7,034 nt of DNA, taken from Gammaproteobacteria bacterium (lineage in GTDB: Bacteria; Pseudomonadota; Gammaproteobacteria; Pseudomonadales; Azotimanducaceae_A). Positions 1 through 5,584 of the stretch are shown here, piece by piece. The stretch lies in assembly GCA_028819775.1 (NCBI GenBank), contig JAPPKV010000282.1, positions 1 to 7,034 on the forward strand. The letters run 5' to 3'. How positions within the stretch are numbered: the stretch's first letter is position 1; every line of letters starts with the position of its first letter. The notes beneath the pieces were generated by a model. The model worked only from the letters and a program-made list of their open reading frames with translations, was not told where the DNA came from and did not search any database. The translations under genes and the position numbers were made by a program.

Positions 1-155
1 AAACCCCCCCCCTGCCCCCGGCGCCCCGCCTGTTGCCCGCGCGGGCGTCCCCGGCGGCCCCCCCCCCGCCCCGGCCGCCCCCCCCCCCCCCCCACGGCGC
101 AACCTCGCCTGCCGTCACGGCCGCCAGCCCCGGAGGTCGCCTCCTCCAGCCCTGT
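1..155. repeat. C-rich low-complexity DNA
   Basis: The plus strand is dominated by C runs: nine C at 4-12, five at 15-19, four at 24-27, ten at 58-67 and sixteen at 78-93. The minus strand therefore has closely spaced G runs able to form G-quadruplexes. Peptides read through this stretch are proline or glycine homopolymers, so I do not call a gene. It may be a real low-complexity intergenic stretch, or partly an assembly or sequencing artefact at a contig edge. Confidence 0.7.
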
Positions 156-304
156 CAACGCGGGGAGTATCCCGTCCACCAGCGGCGCCAATGCGGGGAG
201 TTCCCGCCCACCGGCTCCCCGAATGCGGATAGCTGACGCCCACCGGCTCCCCGAATGCGGATAGCTCGCGCTCACCGGCTCCTCGAATGCGGGTAGCTGA
301 CGCC
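156..304. repeat. 32-bp tandem repeat array (about five copies)
   Basis: The core AATGCGG, or its variant AACGCGG, recurs with starts at about 157, 190, 222, 254 and 286. The period is therefore 33 once and then 32. The three best copies each begin with CACCGGCTCC and start at 209, 241 and 273; they differ at only a few positions (for example TAGCTGACGCC versus TAGCTCGCGCT). The two leftmost copies are more diverged. There are no spacers between units. A 32-bp period shifts the reading frame at every copy, which argues against a protein repeat. Confidence 0.85.
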
Positions 305-600
305 CACCGAAGCTTCCGTCCGCCGGCCCCGATATCGACCGGAGCTCCGCGTTATCGACCTAAGCCTCCAGCCCGCCGACCTCGGATATCGACCGGAGCT
401 CCGCGTTATCGACCGGAGCTTCCGTCCGCCGGCCCCGGATATCGACCGGAGCTTCCAGCCCCCGTCCTCGGATACCGACTGGAGCTCGGCGTTATCGACC
501 GGAGCTTCCACCCGCCGGCCTCCGTTATCGACCGGAGTTCCGCGTTATCGACCGGAGCTTCCACCCCGCCGGCCCCCGTTATCGACCGGAGCCGCCGTCG
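305..600. repeat. Composite tandem array of 20-bp and 33-bp units
   Basis: The core TATCGACC starts at 333, 353, 387, 407, 440, 493, 526, 546 and 580, with a variant TACCGACT at 473. Successive distances are 20, 34, 20, 33, 33, 20, 33, 20 and 34. Short units (TATCGACCGGAGCTCCGCGT) thus mostly alternate with longer units that continue through AGCTTCC, CCGCCGGCC and CCGG. The short unit contains the perfect palindrome CGGAGCTCCG. The long unit aligns with the 32-bp repeat upstream: AGCT, two bases, CG, Y, CC, R, CCGGC, Y, CC is shared. The two arrays look like one diverged family. No frame is kept across units, so it is probably non-coding. Confidence 0.85.
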
Positions 601-632
601 CCGACTGTCAATGGGCGTCGAAAATGTCCCAT

Positions 633-699
633 GGCAAGAGACACGAACTTCTAACGCAAGTTGGGAGACACCAACTTTTACGCACTGGTGTTCCTTGAT
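633..699 (+). repeat. Left arm of RGAGACAC repeat family, direct copies
   Basis: Two diverged direct copies lie side by side. The first runs from CAAGAGACACGAACTT at 635 to ACGCA at 658. The second runs from TTGGGAGACACCAACTT at 661 to TACGCA at 684. A shorter inverted piece follows, where the reverse complement of 683-699 reads CAAGGAACACCAGTGCG. The same family recurs in reverse orientation at 787-841, giving the locus an overall inverted arrangement. There is no transposase or other recognisable coding sequence between the arms. Confidence 0.7.
658..679 (+). other. Perfect hairpin with short T tract
   Basis: AAGTTGG at 658-664 pairs with CCAACTT at 671-677 around the loop GAGACA, and two more T follow. 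It resembles a weak intrinsic terminator on the plus strand, but no gene ends just upstream. The hairpin is part of the repeat family, so it may be a repeat feature and not a terminator. Confidence 0.4.
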
Positions 700-728
700 A
701 CGACGGCTGCCTCCGGTCGGGGAGCCGC

Positions 729-750
729 GATATCGACCGGAGCTCCCGCC
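729..750 (+). repeat. Isolated copy of the TATCGACCGGAGCT unit
   Basis: GATATCGACCGGAGCTCCCG at 729-748 matches the short unit of the 305-600 array but stands about 150 bp away from it. It lies between the two inverted arms of the RGAGACAC repeat family. This suggests that the second repeat family interrupted an originally longer array. Confidence 0.7.
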
Positions 751-786
751 ACCGATCGGCGATCCGAAAAGCCCCAATTTGCAACC

Positions 787-841
787 GGGGGTGCGCAAAG
801 GTAGATGTCTCCCAACTGCGCACTTGTGGTGTCTCTTGACT
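787..841 (-). repeat. Right arm of RGAGACAC repeat family, inverted copies
   Basis: Read on the minus strand, this segment starts TCAAGAGACACCACAAGTGC and continues GCAGTTGGGAGACATC to a second GCGCA near 792. It holds two units with the pattern RGAGACAY, 8 to 10 bases, GCGCA. The arm matches the left arm (635-684) in CAAGAGACAC and GTTGGGAGACA, making an imperfect inverted repeat with an intervening region of about 100 bp. Confidence 0.7.
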
Positions 842-856
842 CCCTCCGGCATCGCG

Positions 857-875
857 GCCCGCGAGGACCGCGGGC
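857..875. other. GC-rich perfect hairpin
   Basis: GCCCGCG at 857-863 pairs perfectly with CGCGGGC at 869-875 around a five-base loop. It sits exactly at the change from the repeat locus to the AT-rich leader. Neither side has a T tract, so I do not call it a terminator. Confidence 0.5.
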
Positions 876-879
876 AGTA

Positions 880-1079
880 GCGGGAAATCAGAGTCTTCGG
901 ACCAGTTTCAAGATTATAAAAACTTAGGCAAATAAGAGGGCATTCCCTCTAAATTCTCTCAAGTTGGCTTAAAACGCCACCGGAGCGGAAACCCCCAAAC
1001 CCTGTTTCTCAACATTACAAAAAGTTGAGCATCTAAAGATCCTAGAAACTCGAAATCGTTCAAGTTCAATAAGCTAATC
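880..1079 (+). promoter_or_regulatory. AT-rich leader upstream of the AlbA_2 gene
   Basis: Composition drops sharply here, with 21 of 60 bases G or C at 901-960. There are two perfect short hairpins: AGAGGG/CCCTCT at 935-950 (loop CATT) and CTCAAC/GTTGAG at 1008-1029 (10-base loop). A small inverted repeat ATCTAAAGAT lies at 1031-1040. On the minus strand a perfect TATAAT (913-918) points toward the repeat locus, but no good -35 box is at the right distance. This is probably the 5' regulatory region of the gene at 1080. I could not fix a promoter with confidence. Confidence 0.4.
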
Positions 1080-1688
1080 ATGTCGCGATTCCCCCGCTGG
1101 AACGAAATCCCGGAAGCCCTCGATCCGGCCGATTTCTGGCAACTGTTCGGCGATCAGGAACACGAACAACTCGACTTCAAGAAGGGCGTCTCCGCTGACG
1201 TGGCGAACACCATCGCGGCAATGGCAATGACGCACGGAGGTTTCCTGATCCACGGAGTAGCGGACGACCGAACCATCGTCGGCTGTCCCCTGTCGCAGAA
1301 CACGCGCGAGCAGATCACCCGGCGCGCGGCCGAATGCGATGTCGACGTCCAAATCAGGAGCCTGCGCGTGGGAGACCAGGAACTCACGATCACCGCCGTG
1401 CCGCGAATACCCGACCGCATCGTGACCACCCCTCAGGGTCGCCTGCTCCGCCGCCATGGGAGTCAGTCCGTCCCGCTTCGTGGCGAAGCGATGGCCCGGT
1501 TCGTCACGGCTCGCGGGAGCCGTGCCGGGGAAGACGAAGCGGTAAGTACCGCGGAAGCCAACCACTTCGACCTCAAATCGGTGAACGCGGCCCTCGACGC
1601 CGACGGGCGTCCTAGGAGTTCGCCCGATGAGTACGAGTTCCACGCGAGGTCGATCGAGGAGTGCCTCAGGGGAATGAACCACTCCTAG
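1080..1688 (+). CDS. Stand-alone Schlafen-type AlbA_2 domain protein
   Basis: This 202-residue protein is mainly one AlbA_2 domain (Schlafen-type, formerly grouped with divergent AAA_4 domains). The family signature is visible: an acidic start (EQLDFKKG, residues 29-36), then TIAAMAMTHGGFLIHGV (44-60), the usual helix leading to a GG turn and strand. The acidic DDRTIVGC follows (62-69), and RLLRRHGSQSVPL (121-133) matches the family's late R-x-G-S strand. Related proteins usually carry a C-terminal helicase-like or winged-helix part. Here only about 60 residues follow, with no domain I recognise. Family members are linked to nucleic-acid binding or RNA cleavage and regulation; the substrate here is unknown. 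The ATG is the only usual start after the in-frame stop at 1026-1028, yet no Shine-Dalgarno sequence precedes it. The gene converges on the M20 gene. Confidence 0.85.
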   Translation: MSRFPRWNEIPEALDPADFWQLFGDQEHEQLDFKKGVSADVANTIAAMAMTHGGFLIHGVADDRTIVGCPLSQNTREQITRRAAECDVDVQIRSLRVGDQELTITAVPRIPDRIVTTPQGRLLRRHGSQSVPLRGEAMARFVTARGSRAGEDEAVSTAEANHFDLKSVNAALDADGRPRSSPDEYEFHARSIEECLRGMNHS

Positions 1689-1771
1689 AAGTTCGAGTAG
1701 CGCCGGCCGACACGCTAACGAAAGAACAGCGTGAAGCGATAGTCGAGACGAGGATCCCGGGAATCCTCTAG
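1628..1771 (+). other. Possible frame-shifted C-terminal extension of the AlbA_2 gene
   Basis: In the -1 frame relative to the gene at 1080, an open stretch runs from the stop at 1628-1630 to a TAG at 1769-1771. Beyond the gene's own stop it reads VAPADTLTKEQREAIVETR then IPGIL, a protein-like helical tail. The two frames overlap around CTCAGGGGAATG. The zero frame has clearly better third-position GC up to 1688, so the annotated end is probably genuine. The tail could be a remnant of a longer ancestral C-terminus, the result of an indel, or chance. Confidence 0.25.
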
Positions 1772-1781
1772 TCGATTCGCT
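1735..1781. terminator. Long imperfect hairpin between convergent genes
   Basis: Three nested stems line up: AGCGA/TCGCT (1735-1739 with 1777-1781), TCGA/TCGA (1743-1746 with 1772-1775) and GAGGAT/ATCCTC (1750-1755 with 1763-1768, loop CCCGGGA). It lies about 50 bases after the AlbA_2 stop and within the 239-bp gap between convergent genes, where a terminator is expected. There is no T tract on either strand, so an intrinsic terminator is not proven. Confidence 0.3.
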
Positions 1782-1927
1782 AGCGCGCACTCACAGCAGT
1801 CCACGTCGGCCCATAGGCAACGACCAAACGCAAGTCCTACGTCGGGCGGCTTTCTCCACGACGGTGGTGCCAGTCTACAGATCGGGGTTCCCGCGGGTCA
1901 CGACGTCTAGTCAGATGGTGCGCGACC

Positions 1928-3520
1928 TCACTTCTCCTGTCCATCCTCCCGCACTGTCGGGTACTCGATCCCCAACTGCTCCAGGTAGCTGTCGTAGCGC
2001 TCCGGGTCGTAGTAGAACGGCCGCATCGCCTCCCGGAAGGAATCCATCCGCTCCTTGTTGAGGTGGATCGCCGGCGGGTCGTTTGGCCCGATCAGCGGGC
2101 TGTACTGGTGCTCGGCGGTCTGCTCGGCGAAGTAGTCCTTCGCCGCCTGGACCAGTGACGGGTCGAGGAACAGGTCCATCAGCGTCATCGCGATCACCCG
2201 CGCCCCCGCGGTCACCCCCTTGTGTGCGATCGGGGTCGCCATCGCGACCCCGTTCGCCCAGTGGTGGCCGGGGCCGCCCGGGATGTTCGCCGGGTAGCGC
2301 AGCGTGACGGTAGGGACCTTCCAGGAGATGTCCCCGATGTCGTCGGAGAAGCCGCCGAGCCGGGGCTCGGGCGCCGGGCCGCCCATCTGGCCGAGTTCCA
2401 TGGCGAGCCCGCGCTCCTCGACACCGAGTTCCCGCTGGAGACCCCGGGCGAGCGTCTGGTCCGCCTCGCTCCACTCGGGAAGACCCACGCGCTCGATATT
2501 GGCCCAGAGCGCCTCCGCGACGGGCTTGTTGAAGTGCCGCGGATACGCATGGCCCAGGATGCGCCACGACGCTTTGGTCGAGGTCATCGCGGCCGCCGCC
2601 TCGGCCATCGTGTTGCCGAGTTCGTAGAGTTCCTTCATGTGGGGCTGGTCGAGCTCGCGGAAGTAGTACCAAACCGATGCGAGCTGGGGCACCACGTTCG
2701 GCTGGTCGCCCCCGTTGGAGATCACGTAGTGGGACCGGTGCGGCAGGCGCAGGTGCTCGCGCTTGACGTTCCACGCCATGTTCATGATCTCGACCGCGTC
2801 GAGCGCGCTGCGTCCCCGCCACGGCGCGCCCGCGGAGTGCGCCGATTCGCCCTCGAAGGTGTATTCCACGGACACGAGGCCGCTGCCCCTGCCCTGGCCC
2901 CAGCTCACCCCGAAGTCGGAGGCGACGTGGGTGAAGATGTTGATGTCGATGTCGTCGAAGTGGCCCGCGCGGATGAACCACGCCTTGGTGGCGAGCAGCT
3001 CCTCGGCCACGCCCGGCCAGATGACGATGGTCCCGGGGATCCCCTCGCGCTCCATCACCTCCTTGGCGGCAAGCGCGCCGACGATGATCACGGCCTGGCC
3101 GGAGTTATGGCCCTCGCCGTGGCCGGGGGCGCCTTCGACCAGCGGATCGAGATAGGCGACCCCGGGCTTCTGGGACGCCTTCGGAATCCCGTCGATGTCG
3201 CTGCCCAGCGCGATGACCGGGGAGCCGGAGCCCCAGCGCGCCATCCAGGCGGTGGGAATCCCGGCGATCCCGTCTTCGATCTCGAAGCCGTTGTCCCGGA
3301 GGACGCCGGTGAGGTAGCGCGAGGTCTCGACCTCCTGGAACCCGAGTTCGCCGAAGCTGAAGACCGAGTCCACCATCACCTGCGCCAGCTTGGCGCGCTC
3401 GGCGGCGCCCTGGTCGGCGACGGGCCGGAGGGTCTCGAGGTCCTGGGCGGCTACGGGGGCGGTCAGGAGCATGCCCAAGAGGGCCAACGGGGCCGTGGAC
3501 TTCGTGATAGGGGAAGGCAT
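1928..3520 (-). CDS. Exported M20-family amidohydrolase (AbgB-like)
   Basis: This 530-residue metallohydrolase resembles the M20D amidohydrolases related to p-aminobenzoyl-glutamate hydrolase subunit B, which cleave amide bonds of N-acyl or aryl amino acids. The substrate here cannot be read from sequence. Residues 1-26 form a signal peptide (hydrophobic stretch 9-22, then APVAAQ), so the enzyme should act outside the cytoplasm. Metal-site motifs in order are GSDIDGIP (106-113), GHGEGHNSG (133-141), the catalytic/metal pair EE at 173-174, H198 in THVASD and H419/H420 near the end. The dimerisation (lid) domain starts near 215, with the family His in GESAHSAG (224-231). SDDIGDISW (392-400) matches the late M20D segment. 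Oddly, the position of the conserved Cys in CGH is Glu (E136). The start is supported by GGAGG seven bases upstream. It is probably transcribed alone. Confidence 0.9.
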   Translation of the reverse strand: MPSPITKSTAPLALLGMLLTAPVAAQDLETLRPVADQGAAERAKLAQVMVDSVFSFGELGFQEVETSRYLTGVLRDNGFEIEDGIAGIPTAWMARWGSGSPVIALGSDIDGIPKASQKPGVAYLDPLVEGAPGHGEGHNSGQAVIIVGALAAKEVMEREGIPGTIVIWPGVAEELLATKAWFIRAGHFDDIDINIFTHVASDFGVSWGQGRGSGLVSVEYTFEGESAHSAGAPWRGRSALDAVEIMNMAWNVKREHLRLPHRSHYVISNGGDQPNVVPQLASVWYYFRELDQPHMKELYELGNTMAEAAAAMTSTKASWRILGHAYPRHFNKPVAEALWANIERVGLPEWSEADQTLARGLQRELGVEERGLAMELGQMGGPAPEPRLGGFSDDIGDISWKVPTVTLRYPANIPGGPGHHWANGVAMATPIAHKGVTAGARVIAMTLMDLFLDPSLVQAAKDYFAEQTAEHQYSPLIGPNDPPAIHLNKERMDSFREAMRPFYYDPERYDSYLEQLGIEYPTVREDGQEK

Positions 3521-3527
3521 GTGGGAA

Positions 3528-3532
3528 CCTCC
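3528..3532 (-). promoter_or_regulatory. Ribosome binding site of the M20 gene
   Basis: The minus strand reads GGAGG followed by seven bases and the ATG at 3520. This fixes the start and gives a normal-length signal peptide. It is the only strong Shine-Dalgarno sequence found before a start codon in the window. Confidence 0.85.
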
Positions 3533-3555
3533 GGGTGTTGCAGTACCCGCTGGCG

Positions 3556-3561
3556 ATTCTA
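3556..3561 (-). promoter_or_regulatory. Possible -10 box of the M20 gene
   Basis: TAGAAT on the minus strand matches the sigma-70 -10 consensus at five of six positions. It would give a 5' leader of about 30 bases. No convincing -35 box lies 16 to 19 bases upstream, so the call is weak. Confidence 0.25.
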
Positions 3562-3636
3562 CGGGTAGGTCAGATGGGGCCGTTTGCGACCTTTCACACC
3601 GCGGTCATCGCGTCCAATCCGTGCCGCGCGCCCCAC

Positions 3637-3667
3637 ATTCGGGCTTCGGCCCGGTAACGGCCCGAAT
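3637..3667. other. Two competing hairpins in the M20 upstream region
   Basis: ATTCGGGC at 3637-3644 pairs perfectly with GCCCGAAT at 3660-3667. Alternatively CGGGC at 3640-3644 pairs with GCCCG at 3649-3653 around TTCG, a very stable C(UUCG)G tetraloop if read on the plus strand (loop CGAA on the minus strand). The foldings exclude each other because they share the left arm. The segment lies between the end of the DUF6119/TIGR04141 gene and the M20 promoter region. Confidence 0.45.
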
Positions 3668-3670
3668 TCC

Positions 3671-3688
3671 CCCTCACTAATGTGAGGG
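3671..3688 (-). terminator. Hairpin just after the DUF6119/TIGR04141 gene
   Basis: CCCTCAC and GTGAGGG form a perfect seven-base-pair stem with a four-base loop, 12 bases beyond the stop codon of the minus-strand gene. The position suits transcription termination. The stem is followed by GGAATTCGGG and not by T residues, so termination may be weak or need other factors. Confidence 0.4.
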
Positions 3689-3700
3689 CACGAGACGGTT

Positions 3701-5272
3701 CTATTGCCCGTTCGGGATCATGGTCAACGTGACTGACCTGAATCCCATTAGCTTCAACCACTCCGCAGTGTTTCGCAGGTTGACGGCACTGAAGAACGGC
3801 AGCGTCACGTCATCCTTCCCCGGCTTCGCGATGATGGCGTACGCGACCTCGTGCCGCCGTGGCTCAAAGGAATCGACCTCCAGTCCAGCATTCGGGAACT
3901 CCGCGCGGGCATTCCGACGGAACTCCACATTGGAAACCATGTTCTGTGCGGACATTTCCCCCTGGGCGAACAGATGGCTCAGTGTGCTCGATCCGCTGTA
4001 GCGTTTCACATGAATAAAGGCGCCTGTTTCCTTATCGTAGAGGTCGCAAACCTCGATCTGACTCTGTCCTGGAGCCGCCTTCACCGTTCTCTTGTCCATC
4101 AACGTAAGCTGCCGCGATTCGGCAGCACGCTCGTTGTAGTCGCCTTCCGTTTCGTTCTCGCACTGCGGCAGTTCTACAGAGGTTCGATTCATATTGTCTA
4201 TGAACGTTCGCACGGTAGCAGCAAAGTCTGTGGCCACGCGGTACCACTTACCTTCGTTAAGGATGTACGTGACGCCATCTCGTTCAACCTCAGCACAAAT
4301 GCACCGATACACTCTCCACTTGGAAACGTAGGTGTCGTGCAGTCGTGACTGCACAAAGACACTGTCCGTCTTTAGATAGCGCAGTAGTCGCTCGTCATCT
4401 GGCGAACGATAGTGGTCGAGAAAGTAATCGCTTAGATCCAACTCAGAGAAGACCTGTTGCGATTCGTTGTTGGTGCGAAACTTGAATCCACCGATATCGT
4501 CCCAGTCGACTATCGCCGGTGGAGCCAGCCATATCCTATCCCACGCTTGCGCGCGAATCCCGATAGCTAGGAGCGCATCGAGTTCTTGTACTTTCGTCGA
4601 GTCACGTACGTCCGCTAGATTATCTACCCAACCAAAGTTATCTTGGTACGTGGTCTTCGTACTCAACTGGAACCAGTCATCGATCTTAGCCAGGAGAGTG
4701 CGTATCGTGATGTTCGATGTGAACGTCAGAGCGTCACTTCCCGTGACCCTCGTTCCTAGGTCTGAGTCCAACGGGCTGCCAGTCACGGAGCGTAGGAAAT
4801 CTCGCTGAACATTCACGTCGAACATACTGAGTGAAGACTCCCGGCTCGCCTGTTCACGCGTGAACATCGAAACCGCCTCCAGTGTTCTCCGGTCCATCGA
4901 TCGGATGCGACCCGCGTCGATTCCATTCAACGCAGTTCGAAGGCCGAAACCAGCCTCGATGGCCCCCGGGTCTAGCATGTGTCGTCCGTGCCCAAAGGTG
5001 ACCGCAAACATCTTGCCATTGCGTCGAACGAGCAAGACGGCTGCACTGGACGAGCTCTTTAGTCGCAGGCTCTTGGGGTCAATAGCATCCTCGAAGAAGT
5101 CAAGCCACTTTGGCGTAGCTGGTACGCTCGGCTTCACATAAAGAACCCCTAGAGAAGTGTCGTCGAGCACAATCGGATGTGAACTGTACCTATCCGGCTC
5201 CTTTAGAATCTGATCCGGACCTAAGGCGGGATCGCGTATTGCAACGATAGTGAGAGTCATGGGCGTAGACAT
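3701..5272 (-). CDS. DUF6119/TIGR04141 family sporadically distributed protein
   Basis: The 523-residue length and several motifs fit the family named TIGR04141 or DUF6119, whose function I do not know. Recognisable parts are MTLTIVAIRD at the N-terminus (5-14), LGVLYVKP then PKWLDFF (41-60), the glycine-rich strand FAVTFGHGRHML (89-100), a short IEVCDL...HVKR block (406-424), LSHLFAQGEMSA (431-442) and a final block of VAYAI, LPFFSAVNLR and a C-terminal strand (476-519). There is no signal peptide or membrane segment, so it should be cytoplasmic. Its GC content is much lower than that of the M20 gene, which suggests transfer. ATG 5272 begins just before the family N-terminus and is the first usual start after the in-frame stop at 5480-5482. 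A GGA about 13 bases upstream is a poor ribosome site. The HEPN-like gene lies upstream on the same strand. Confidence 0.8.
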   Translation of the reverse strand: MSTPMTLTIVAIRDPALGPDQILKEPDRYSSHPIVLDDTSLGVLYVKPSVPATPKWLDFFEDAIDPKSLRLKSSSSAAVLLVRRNGKMFAVTFGHGRHMLDPGAIEAGFGLRTALNGIDAGRIRSMDRRTLEAVSMFTREQASRESSLSMFDVNVQRDFLRSVTGSPLDSDLGTRVTGSDALTFTSNITIRTLLAKIDDWFQLSTKTTYQDNFGWVDNLADVRDSTKVQELDALLAIGIRAQAWDRIWLAPPAIVDWDDIGGFKFRTNNESQQVFSELDLSDYFLDHYRSPDDERLLRYLKTDSVFVQSRLHDTYVSKWRVYRCICAEVERDGVTYILNEGKWYRVATDFAATVRTFIDNMNRTSVELPQCENETEGDYNERAAESRQLTLMDKRTVKAAPGQSQIEVCDLYDKETGAFIHVKRYSGSSTLSHLFAQGEMSAQNMVSNVEFRRNARAEFPNAGLEVDSFEPRRHEVAYAIIAKPGKDDVTLPFFSAVNLRNTAEWLKLMGFRSVTLTMIPNGQ

Positions 5273-5339
5273 GTCAAACTTGGTCCTAGTAGCGAGACGA
5301 GACGCATGGGACTGATGGTAAACGGAAAGTGCTCCTATT

Positions 5340-5359
5340 CGGCAGCAATGTCGCTGCCG
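5340..5359. other. Perfect hairpin upstream of the DUF6119/TIGR04141 gene
   Basis: CGGCAGC at 5340-5346 pairs with GCTGCCG at 5353-5359 around a six-base loop. It lies about 70 bases before the start codon. It could be an operator or a leader hairpin. It lacks a T tract on the coding strand. Confidence 0.4.
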
Positions 5360-5568
5360 TCGGCAACGGCGCTGTCCGATCCCAGTAGTGACCGTTCTCG
5401 AATCTGATGTGCGTGGGCGGGGCTCGTTCAGATCAACAGTTGCCGCCCGTGCGGATGGCCCCGAGGCACAGCACGTTTCTTACGATGGACAAGACGGCAG
5501 GCTGGTCCGCAAGTTTCGGTCCGATCGCCTCCTAATCCACCGAACGAGATACTCCTGGGAAGAGGTAG

Positions 5569-5581
5569 GCCGTCTGACGGC
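5569..5581 (-). terminator. Small palindrome right after the HEPN-like gene
   Basis: GCCGTC and GACGGC flank a single central base, so the usable stem is about four base pairs with a five-base loop. It begins three bases past the stop codon. It has no T tract and is at best a weak terminator candidate. Confidence 0.2.
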
Positions 5582-5584
5582 GAA

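Larger units (their letters stand above)
5273..5584. other. Intergenic region between HEPN-like and DUF6119/TIGR04141 genes
   Basis: I see no gene in these 312 bases. The frame of the downstream gene stays open from 5479 to its ATG without any ATG, GTG or TTG. Two short hairpins are listed separately. A promoter for the DUF6119/TIGR04141 gene could lie here, but I find no clear -35/-10 pair. Confidence 0.5.

Noticed and set aside
156..600. CRISPR array
   Set aside because: Units are contiguous, without unique spacers between them. They diverge from one another, and no cas gene is in the window.
287..880. Open frames of up to about 200 codons through the repeat locus on both strands
   Set aside because: The 20-bp, 32-bp and 53-bp periods break the frame at each unit, the peptides are Arg/Pro/Ser-rich without a family, and both strands are open only because of the composition.
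1025..1079. TTGAGC as a -35 box for the AlbA_2 gene
   Set aside because: No sequence resembling a -10 box lies 15 to 19 bases downstream.
1911..2981. Second minus-strand frame inside the M20 gene
   Set aside because: It is a shadow of the M20 gene in another frame, with an Arg/Gly-rich product and no motif.
2222..3568. Long plus-strand open frame opposite the M20 gene
   Set aside because: It is antisense to a clearly conserved enzyme, as is common in GC-rich DNA, and its product is low in complexity (Arg, Gly, Asp and Val).
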